A program made the translations under genes and the position numbers. 6,070 bases of DNA from Bacteroidales bacterium UBA1722 (lineage in GTDB: Bacteria > Bacteroidota > Bacteroidia > Bacteroidales > UBA932), in NCBI GenBank assembly GCA_002317435.1, contig DCIQ01000094.1, positions 1-6,070 on the forward strand, read 5' to 3'. Shown piece by piece: positions 1-6,070 of the stretch. A model generated the notes under the pieces. The model did no database searches. It worked only from the letters and a program-made list of their open reading frames with translations, and was not told where the DNA came from. How positions within the stretch are numbered: the first letter of the stretch is position 1; every line of letters starts with the position of its first letter.

Positions 1-1266
1 AGAGATACGGAAGGAAACCTCCTCCAGCCCCTGCTTCCCCTTACCGGAAGCGGCGGGAACAAGACGGATGCGAACCTGCTCGCCATTCTCGATAAGGGGA
101 CTTCCGTTTTCAACACTGTTCCGTTCAACGCATTCTGGGTGGATGCAGGATGGTATGGCGCCCCCCACGAAGTGGAACAGGAGTCCAACTGCGGTCCGTA
201 CTGGTTCAGATGGGCCGGATATTGGAAGCCGAACACCTGGGGTCATCCTGACGGAAATCTGAAGAAGGTGGCGGAGGCCGCAGGCCGGAAAGGGATGAAG
301 TTTCTGCTCTGGTTCGAGCCTGAAAGAGCCACGGGATACGCCCCCATCGTATCCGAACACCCCGAATACTTCCACCGGAGAAAAAATAGCACCGACAGTC
401 TTAGATACCTTCTCGACATAGGTAACCCCCGGGCCCGTGCGTGGATTCTCGATGAGGTCTCCAGAAACATCCGTGAGAGCGGTGTCGATATCTACCGTCA
501 GGATTTCAATATGGACCCTCTCCCCATCTGGCTGGACAGTGACGCCCCCGACCGGATGGGCATCGCCGAGATCAGCCACATCAACGGCCTGTACGCCTAT
601 CTGGACGAACTCCATCACCGTTTTCCGGAGCTGATGTTCGAGAACTGCGCCGGCGGCGGGACGAGGATGGACATAGAGATGATGTCACGTGCGCATAGTT
701 ACTGCCGTGATGATGCCCATATGTTCCCGCATCCGGAGGAACTCACCCAGAACATAACCTTGAATTCCACCCCTTATATCCCTTTCACCGGCGGGGAGAC
801 ATTCCGGATACCAGTCTTCGACACTTATGGATGGCTCAGCTGCATAGGTGCCGGCACGGTCTTCACTCCCACCGATTTCGACGGGATGTTCCTCAGTCGC
901 GAGCCCGGTCGGGAAGAGGTGGCCTGGTTCACCCGGATGCTCCAAGTCTCGGCGAGAGTGCGGGCGCTTTTCCGGGGGGATTTTTATGCCCTGACGGGCA
1001 ATACGGGCGACGGCTCCGACATCTTCTGCGGATACCAGCTGAACGACCCCTCCACGGGGGAGGGCTTCTATCTGCTCTTCAGGCGTGCCGAGTGCCCGGA
1101 GGACGAATTCTATCTGAGACTCAGAGGCATCGATTACGATGCAGCCTATACTGTGGAGCGCTTTGAGGGCGAGACCACGGTGGAGAAAGGGTGCAGTTTC
1201 GCACGTGGAATTCTCAGTTTTTCCGAACCGCGCTCCTACAAGTTGGTATTCTATAAGAAAAAGTAA
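1..1266 (+). CDS. GH36-type alpha-galactosidase-like glycoside hydrolase, 3' part
   Basis: Partial gene: the frame is open from base 1 and ends at TAA 1264-1266, leaving 421 residues. The family (glycoside hydrolase 36, melibiase-like) hydrolyses terminal alpha-galactosides or related alpha-linked sugars with retention of configuration. Numbering residues from base 1, the barrel carries FWVDAGWYG (45-53), LLWFEPER (102-109), IYRQDFN (164-170) and ENCAGGGTRMD (214-224) followed by YCRDDA (234-239). By analogy with the family, D168 in the RQDFN motif is the likely nucleophile and D237 (or D238) the likely acid/base. The last 90 or so residues look beta-rich and would be the C-terminal sandwich. 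The missing part should hold the N-terminal beta-sandwich and any signal peptide, so cell location cannot be judged. ATG 139 is internal, because it falls inside the VDAGW motif. The classic KWD nucleophile motif is replaced by RQD, so the exact substrate is uncertain; alpha-N-acetylgalactosaminidase is a possible alternative. The family assignment is firm, the specificity is not. Confidence 0.88.
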   Translation, partial: RDTEGNLLQPLLPLTGSGGNKTDANLLAILDKGTSVFNTVPFNAFWVDAGWYGAPHEVEQESNCGPYWFRWAGYWKPNTWGHPDGNLKKVAEAAGRKGMKFLLWFEPERATGYAPIVSEHPEYFHRRKNSTDSLRYLLDIGNPRARAWILDEVSRNIRESGVDIYRQDFNMDPLPIWLDSDAPDRMGIAEISHINGLYAYLDELHHRFPELMFENCAGGGTRMDIEMMSRAHSYCRDDAHMFPHPEELTQNITLNSTPYIPFTGGETFRIPVFDTYGWLSCIGAGTVFTPTDFDGMFLSREPGREEVAWFTRMLQVSARVRALFRGDFYALTGNTGDGSDIFCGYQLNDPSTGEGFYLLFRRAECPEDEFYLRLRGIDYDAAYTVERFEGETTVEKGCSFARGILSFSEPRSYKLVFYKKK

Positions 1267-1278
1267 TGATTCTTATTC

Positions 1279-1286
1279 TATTTTTG
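1279..1286 (+). promoter_or_regulatory. Bacteroidota-type -7 promoter element for rsmA
   Basis: TATTTTTG matches the Bacteroidota -7 consensus TAnnTTTG at every fixed base and lies 20 bases before the rsmA start codon. A start of transcription a few bases downstream would give a leader of roughly 10-15 bases. No TTG is present at the expected -33 distance; the nearest upstream TTG (1243-1245) is too far. The element suggests that rsmA has its own promoter even though the hydrolase gene ends only 40 bases before it. This is a consensus match by eye only. Confidence 0.55.
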
Positions 1287-1306
1287 CACCGGAAAAGAGT
1301 TGAGAT

Positions 1307-2089
1307 ATGTATGTAAGGCCGAAGAAATCATTGGGACAGCATTTCCTCCACGAAGAAGGGATCGCTGCATCCATCGTGGAAAGTCTCTCACACGCCGACA
1401 GCTCCGAAGGCGAAAAAACTGATGTGCTGGAGGTCGGTCCGGGGACCGGAGTGCTCACCAAGTATCTCCTCCGGCGGGACGACGTCGCCCTGAAACTGGT
1501 GGAACTCGACAGCGAGTCGGTACAGTACCTTCGGGCGAATTATCCTCAAGTGCATAAAGTCCTTTACGAAGAGGATTTCCTGAAGATGCGTCTCGAAAAG
1601 TTCTTCACCGGTGATTTTGACATTATCGGGAATTTCCCCTACAACATCTCCTCCCAGATTTTCTTCAAGGTGCTGGATTACCGCGACCGCATCCCTCAGG
1701 TGGTGGGGATGGTGCAGAAAGAGGTCGCGGACCGTATCGCCTCCTCCCCCGGGAACAAGTCCTACGGGATTCTCTCTGTCCTGCTGCAGGCGTGGTACGA
1801 TATAGAATATCTTTTCACCGTGGAGCCCTGGGCGTTCACTCCTCCCCCGAAGGTCCGTTCCGCCGTGATACGCCTCAGGCGTAATGCCCGGACATCCCTG
1901 GAGTGTGACGAGGTGCTTTTCAAGAATATAGTGAAGGCCACCTTCAACCAGCGCCGCAAGACTATCCGGAACTCCCTGAAACCTCTTGTCGGGGACCGTC
2001 CGCTACCGGAATCCCCTCTGACGGCGATGCGTCCCGAACAGCTCTCCGTGGAGCAGTTCGTGGAGCTTACGCGGCTGCTGTCACTTTGA
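1307..2089 (+). CDS. rsmA: 16S rRNA (adenine(1518)-N(6)/adenine(1519)-N(6))-dimethyltransferase
   Basis: Complete 260-residue KsgA/RsmA, close to the usual family length. It transfers four methyl groups from S-adenosylmethionine to two adjacent adenines in the 3'-terminal helix of 16S rRNA, a late quality-control step in 30S assembly in the cytoplasm. Motifs in order: KKSLGQHFL (6-14) at the N-terminus; the SAM-binding loop EVGPGTG (42-48); the acidic VELD (65-68), which contacts the SAM ribose in this family; the catalytic NFPYNIS (109-115), the N6-adenine methylase signature; TPPPKVRSAV (178-187); and the C-terminal helical domain with FNQRRKTIRNSL (213-224). ATG 1307 is chosen because the KKSLGQHFL block begins five residues later, as in homologues. 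There is no clear Shine-Dalgarno sequence, which is normal in Bacteroidota. The stop is TGA 2087-2089. All key motifs are intact, so it should be functional. Loss of this enzyme is classically linked to kasugamycin resistance (gene synonym ksgA). Confidence 0.97.
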   Translation: MYVRPKKSLGQHFLHEEGIAASIVESLSHADSSEGEKTDVLEVGPGTGVLTKYLLRRDDVALKLVELDSESVQYLRANYPQVHKVLYEEDFLKMRLEKFFTGDFDIIGNFPYNISSQIFFKVLDYRDRIPQVVGMVQKEVADRIASSPGNKSYGILSVLLQAWYDIEYLFTVEPWAFTPPPKVRSAVIRLRRNARTSLECDEVLFKNIVKATFNQRRKTIRNSLKPLVGDRPLPESPLTAMRPEQLSVEQFVELTRLLSL

Positions 2090-2196
2090 GCGGAGCCCTC
2101 CGCGGCATTCTGCATGCCCGAGGCTGGAGGAAAGGAATCATGACTGTTCGAATTTCAAAATAACATCAAGTAAAATCTATTATCCGATGGTTTTCT
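2090..2196. other. Intergenic leader between rsmA and the SNF2 gene
   Basis: This 107-base gap starts directly after the rsmA stop. It holds a 5-base-pair hairpin (GCGGA 2090-2094, TCCGC 2099-2103, four-base loop) with no T-run after it, so it is not a convincing terminator. Next comes a purine-rich GGAGGAAAGGA segment (2126-2136) followed by ATG 2140, then an AT-rich stretch (about 2150-2196) up to the SNF2 start. I find no exact TAnnTTTG element; the nearest is TCACTTTG at 2081-2088, with one mismatch, inside the rsmA end. The SNF2 gene may therefore be read through from rsmA or use a promoter I cannot recognise. Confidence 0.5.
2140..2163 (+). other. Seven-codon open frame with strong Shine-Dalgarno-like sequence (possible leader peptide)
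   Basis: ATG 2140 opens MTVRISK and stops at TAA 2161-2163. It is preceded, nine bases away, by GGAGG (2126-2130), the best Shine-Dalgarno match near any start in the window. It is in the same frame as the SNF2 gene, whose ATG lies 33 bases after this stop. It could be a regulatory leader peptide, the relic of a longer SNF2 N-terminus closed by a nonsense change, or chance. Bacteroidota rarely depend on Shine-Dalgarno pairing, so translation is uncertain. Confidence 0.2.
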
Positions 2197-5100
2197 ATGG
2201 CGAAGAAGATTAATGTTCAGTGCGATGCTCCGGATGAAGCGTTAAAGGATATGGCCCTCTGCGTGGGGAGGATGAATTATGCAGATCTGCTGGATTTCAA
2301 TAAACCTTGGTTCCATACGGTCAAGGCCTTGAAAGAATGGGTGGGGAAGCAGGTGGAGGGCGGTATCATCCTATGCACGACGGAGTATTCCGGGCGGGAA
2401 CTGAAGAAATGGTATTACCTGAATCCGTATTTCAGGCTGTCGATGATGTTTCAGATGGCTTCGGAAAAGGGAATAGCCGGCAGGCTGAAAGCGATACCGG
2501 ACACACCTGCCTATATGGAGGCATCGACGTATTACTGGCGCAGGAGTGAAGATCCGGATTTTGATTTGAGGGACGTACGCAGGGCCTGGATGACATCGGT
2601 TATGAAAGGACTGGCTGATCAGGATGCGGTCGTCATGCTGGAGGATTATAGTGGGGACAGGGTGTTATGTGAACTTTCCGCTGCGATGCTGGCGAATTCG
2701 GAATCGAGGAAGAGATATGAGAAGATCATATTTTCTTTTCCCGCCGGAGTATTGAAAAGTGTTGCCAGAATACTGTCTGCTTCGGCACTCGTTGCTCCTT
2801 CGGCCTATGACCTTCAGGGCATCATCGGTGTGATAAGACAGGGACAATGGCTTCCGGAGCCTGTTAAGGATTCTTTTGAAGAGAGTTTGATGTTCAATAC
2901 CCATCTCCTTCCCGGAGATTCTGACGGCATTTATGAGATATTGAAGGACAGGGAGCCGCTGTCCATGTACGGAGAATTCATCCTCGCATCATCTTATTAC
3001 TTAAAAGGGGATTATCATTCTGCATCGGCTCATTTTACCAAAGGGTTCAAGCTGAAGACGAAAGAGAAAAAATGGATAGGCTCTCCCGTGCTGGACCTGA
3101 TGTATGTCTCGAATCTGCTTATGGATGGTTCTTCCAAAGCGGCTGTGGCCATCGGGCGCATATTGGAGAAAAAAATATATGATGTCTTTGAATACGAGCC
3201 CATTATGCTGCTTGTTCGCGCCCTGAAAGGTGAGAATGTGGAGAAGCCGGCCCGCGATTTGAATGCCAGGGCGGAGCAATATGGTTATTCCGGTCTTAAC
3301 CTTTTGCTCACGGCGACCGTGCTGAGCCATATCGGCGAACTGTCTCCAGATGAAAAAATGAGTCTTAAGGCACGACAGATCGTGCGTGATACTCCGGAGT
3401 TCGCATTGTTTAAGGACGGATCGTTCCTCCCGCCATATAGCAAACCGGAGAAGTGGGTCAGTGCCATCAATGAATTGATGAACAAGTTGGGATACTCTGA
3501 AGAAAAGCAGCCGAAGGTCAGTGTATCGTCCGGAGCCCGTGTGGCATATCTTATTTCAGAAAACAAGTATGTGCAGCCGATACTCCAGAAGAGCAAGGAC
3601 GGAGTGGTGTGGAGCAAGGGGCGGAATATCGCGATGACTTCATTCAGAATCGGTATCCCCGAGATGAATGAACAGGACAGGGCTGTGTCAGCCAGAGTCA
3701 AAGAATATAGAGGATGGTACGGTCCAGTCTCCTATGATTTGTCCGGAGATGCCGTCATCGCGGCTCTGGCCGGACATCCTGCCGTGTTCGATATGGATAA
3801 CCCGGACATCCGGATAGATATAGTAAAGGAAGAACCGTATCTGGTAATATCCAGAACTGACGGAGGATTCAGGGTCGAGAGCAATGTGTCGGTAAAGGAT
3901 ATCAACGGTAAGCAGATGGTGCTTCGGGAGAACATATCGCTTTACAGGGTGGTTGAAGTATCAACCCGCCAGAGGGAGATTATCTCTTCGCTGTGCGGAA
4001 TGACGCTGCCTGTAGAAAGCGAATCCAAGATGAAGACCCTGATGTCTTTTCTGGCGAAGGATATACAGGTACATTCCGATATAGTACAAGATAGCACTTC
4101 ACTGAAGGAAGTGCCTGCTGACAGCAGGATTACTGCCATGATGCAGCCGTTTGAAGAGGGGATGGCCGTGAATCTGTATGTAAAACCTTTTACGGAAGCG
4201 GCCCCGTACCTTACTCCGGGTAAGGGTAATCTCTCCGTGATGTCGAAGATAGATAACATACCTGTCAGGACTGTCCGTAATCTGAAGGAAGAAAAAATCA
4301 ATTTGAATACCATACTCGATGCTTTGGGAGAATTGTTCCCGGAAGAGTTTCTCTCCGGCAGCACGTCGCTGTATTGTCAGGATGCTTCGGTTTCGCTGTC
4401 TGCACTGGAGGTATTCAATTCCTATAAAGATACAGTCAGGCTGGAATGGCCGGAGGGGTGTAAATTCAGATTGGCCGGGAGTGCGGACGTGAAGAATTTC
4501 AATATCTCCGTCCGCAGCCGCACCAACTGGTTCGAGGTGGAGGGATCTGTTCGGGTGGATGAGGAAAGAGTGCTTCAGCTCTCTGAGATATTGAATCTGT
4601 ACCGCAGCCGGAAAGGGCGGTTCATAGAAATAGGGGATGGTGAATATCTGGCACTGACAGAGAAACTCCGCAAGCAGATAGAAACTCTGGATTCATACAC
4701 CTCACCTGAAAAGGGTAAGCTCAAGATGGCCAAAGTGGCTGTTTCCGCCATCAATTCCATAGAAGAAGCCGGAGTGGCCGTATCGGAAGATGCCGCCATC
4801 AAAAAGTTGATGAACAGAGTGAAGGCGGCCGGAAAAGAAGAATTTGAGATTCCAGAGGAACTCAGGGCGGAACTGAGGGATTATCAGGTGGAGGGCTACA
4901 GATGGATGTGCCGTCTGGCGGCCTGGGGCGCCGGAGCTTGTCTGGCGGATGATATGGGGCTTGGAAAAACGGTTCAGACTCTGGCCGTGCTGTGTCGCAG
5001 GGCGTCAGAAGGTCCTGCACTGATAGTCGCTCCCGCATCGGTGATGCCCAACTGGCAGAGGGAGTGCGACCGTTTCGTTCCGTCCCTGAAGGTGTCTGTC

Positions 5101-6070
5101 CTCAACGGTGCTTCACAGGAAGAGCGCTCGGATTATGTGAATTCGGCCGGGAAAGGGGATATGATACTTACCACGTACGGAGTTTTGGTGAGTGATGCCG
5201 AACTGCTGCAGTCGGTATCGTGGAGCACCATAGTTTTGGATGAGGCTCATGTGATTAAGAATAAGGATACGAAACAGTCTGCCGCCTGTATGGGGTTGAA
5301 TGGGGATTTCCGGATAATTCTCACCGGAACACCCCTCCAGAATAATCTCGGCGAGCTGTGGAATCTCTACCAGTTCATAAATCCGGGTATTCTGGGGAAC
5401 TTTACCCATTTCAGGGAGCACTTTCTGGTACCGATACAGGAACATTCGGACAAGGAGGTCCAGAGACAGCTCAAGAGACTGGTACAGCCGTTCCTTCTGC
5501 GCAGGACCAAATCTGACGTGCTGGATGAGCTTCCGCAGAAGACCGAGCAGGTGCTCTATGTCGAACTCTCCGAAAATGAAAGGGCACTTTATGAGATGGT
5601 CCGCCGGCAGGCTGAGATGGAACTCGAAGCCCATCAGTCCTCGCTGGTCAAGACCATTTCGGATATCCTGAAACTCCGCCAGATAGTATGTTCTCCGGAA
5701 CTCGTGAACGCAGGTATTGCCGGAGGCTCATCGAAAATCAAAGAGTTGATGCGGCTGGTTCCGGATCTTATTTCAGGACAGCATAGGGCACTGGTGTTCA
5801 GTCAGTTCACTTCATTCCTGGCTTTGGTCAGGAGGGAACTTGACGCTGAGGGGATACCGTATCAATATATGGACGGGAGTACTCCGATACCGGAGCGGCA
5901 GAAGATAGTGAAGGACTTCCAAAGGGGGGACTGCCCTTTGTTCCTCATCAGTCTGAAAGCCGGAGGGCTGGGATTGAACCTTACTGCTGCGGATTATATC
6001 ATCCATCTGGACCCGTGGTGGAACCCGGCAGTGGAGGACCAGGCATCGGACAGGGCATACCGTATAGGAC
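2197..6070 (+). CDS. Large SNF2-family DEAD/DEAH-box ATPase (helicase-like), 3' end outside window
   Basis: Uninterrupted frame of 1,291 codons, truncated at the window edge. SNF2 proteins are ATP-driven translocases on double-stranded DNA that remodel or displace bound proteins; the bacterial target here is unknown. The motor starts at LRDYQ (893-897) and shows Walker A DDMGLGKT (918-925, K924), APASVMPNW (motif Ia, from 945), Walker B DEAH (1015-1018), LTGTPLQNN (motif III, 1042-1050), FLLRRTKSDV (1099-1108), VFSQF (motif IV, about 1200-1204), SLKAGGLGLNLT (motif V, 1252-1263), DPWWNP (1272-1277) and most of motif VI, Q1282 to G1291 with R1286 and R1289. The N-terminal 890 residues include VHSD (625-628), a PGKG turn near 671-674 and WFEVEG (778-783) to GDG (813-815). 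These resemble the accessory region of large bacterial SNF2 proteins, as I recall it. No CxC SWIM zinc-finger motif is visible. ATG 2197 is the first start after the in-frame stop at 2161. GC looks lower than in its neighbours, especially in the N-terminal half. Roughly 80-120 C-terminal residues are probably missing. Confidence 0.93.
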   Translation, partial: MAKKINVQCDAPDEALKDMALCVGRMNYADLLDFNKPWFHTVKALKEWVGKQVEGGIILCTTEYSGRELKKWYYLNPYFRLSMMFQMASEKGIAGRLKAIPDTPAYMEASTYYWRRSEDPDFDLRDVRRAWMTSVMKGLADQDAVVMLEDYSGDRVLCELSAAMLANSESRKRYEKIIFSFPAGVLKSVARILSASALVAPSAYDLQGIIGVIRQGQWLPEPVKDSFEESLMFNTHLLPGDSDGIYEILKDREPLSMYGEFILASSYYLKGDYHSASAHFTKGFKLKTKEKKWIGSPVLDLMYVSNLLMDGSSKAAVAIGRILEKKIYDVFEYEPIMLLVRALKGENVEKPARDLNARAEQYGYSGLNLLLTATVLSHIGELSPDEKMSLKARQIVRDTPEFALFKDGSFLPPYSKPEKWVSAINELMNKLGYSEEKQPKVSVSSGARVAYLISENKYVQPILQKSKDGVVWSKGRNIAMTSFRIGIPEMNEQDRAVSARVKEYRGWYGPVSYDLSGDAVIAALAGHPAVFDMDNPDIRIDIVKEEPYLVISRTDGGFRVESNVSVKDINGKQMVLRENISLYRVVEVSTRQREIISSLCGMTLPVESESKMKTLMSFLAKDIQVHSDIVQDSTSLKEVPADSRITAMMQPFEEGMAVNLYVKPFTEAAPYLTPGKGNLSVMSKIDNIPVRTVRNLKEEKINLNTILDALGELFPEEFLSGSTSLYCQDASVSLSALEVFNSYKDTVRLEWPEGCKFRLAGSADVKNFNISVRSRTNWFEVEGSVRVDEERVLQLSEILNLYRSRKGRFIEIGDGEYLALTEKLRKQIETLDSYTSPEKGKLKMAKVAVSAINSIEEAGVAVSEDAAIKKLMNRVKAAGKEEFEIPEELRAELRDYQVEGYRWMCRLAAWGAGACLADDMGLGKTVQTLAVLCRRASEGPALIVAPASVMPNWQRECDRFVPSLKVSVLNGASQEERSDYVNSAGKGDMILTTYGVLVSDAELLQSVSWSTIVLDEAHVIKNKDTKQSAACMGLNGDFRIILTGTPLQNNLGELWNLYQFINPGILGNFTHFREHFLVPIQEHSDKEVQRQLKRLVQPFLLRRTKSDVLDELPQKTEQVLYVELSENERALYEMVRRQAEMELEAHQSSLVKTISDILKLRQIVCSPELVNAGIAGGSSKIKELMRLVPDLISGQHRALVFSQFTSFLALVRRELDAEGIPYQYMDGSTPIPERQKIVKDFQRGDCPLFLISLKAGGLGLNLTAADYIIHLDPWWNPAVEDQASDRAYRIG

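Noticed and set aside
831..1166. 111-codon + strand frame inside the hydrolase
   Set aside because: It overlaps the intact GH36 frame in another phase, and its composition is that of a shifted translation; no family is recognisable.
139..1266. ATG 139 as the start of a complete 375-residue hydrolase
   Set aside because: The same frame is open back to base 1, and ATG 139 would replace the valine of the conserved FWVDAGWYG block; the real start lies outside the window.
2090..2103. Hairpin after rsmA as an intrinsic terminator
   Set aside because: The stem has only five base pairs and no T-run follows, so termination is not supported.
2307..2549. 80-codon + strand frame near the SNF2 start as a separate small gene
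   Set aside because: It is out of phase within the continuous SNF2 frame that starts at 2197 and shows no independent start signal or motif.
3285..3701. 138-codon reverse-strand open frame, and similar ones at 3942-4364 and 5113-5634
   Set aside because: They lie wholly inside the SNF2 reading frame, show no recognisable motif, and are expected shadows of a long coding region on the other strand.
2197..6070. The SNF2 gene as part of a DISARM-like or other known anti-phage locus
   Set aside because: No methylase, nuclease, phospholipase D or other defence partner is visible; the neighbours are housekeeping and sugar-metabolism genes. Downstream genes are not in view.

Overview
The window holds three genes, all on the + strand: the 3' part of a GH36-type glycoside hydrolase, a complete 16S rRNA dimethyltransferase (rsmA/ksgA), and the 5' two-thirds or more of a very large SNF2-family ATPase that runs off the right edge. 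The likely source is a member of the Bacteroidota, probably Bacteroidales. The reasons are an exact match to the Bacteroidota-type -7 promoter element (TAnnTTTG) just before rsmA, the lack of Shine-Dalgarno sequences at the two main starts, a carbohydrate-active enzyme, and moderate GC. This is inferred from gene content and signals; no marker fixes the genus.

Layout: 1-1266 is the hydrolase, already open at base 1, with its N-terminal part outside the window. 1267-1306 is a 40-base gap with the rsmA promoter element. 1307-2089 is rsmA. 2090-2196 is a 107-base gap with a small hairpin and a 7-codon open frame behind a strong Shine-Dalgarno-like sequence. From 2197 to 6070 there is one uninterrupted reading frame (1,291 complete codons), checked codon by codon. 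It has a roughly 890-residue N-terminal region and then an almost complete two-lobe SNF2 motor, cut within motif VI.

The three genes do not form an obvious pathway: one degrades galactosides or similar sugars, one matures the small ribosomal subunit, and one is a DNA-translocating or remodelling ATPase of unknown cellular role. Their common direction and short gaps allow some co-transcription, but rsmA appears to have its own promoter. I see no RNA gene, CRISPR array, insertion sequence or phage signature, and no gene-free stretch over 300 bases. The item most worth pursuing is the SNF2 protein, with its long, poorly characterised N-terminus and its odd leader. I found no convincing evidence of a wholly new multi-gene system in this window.
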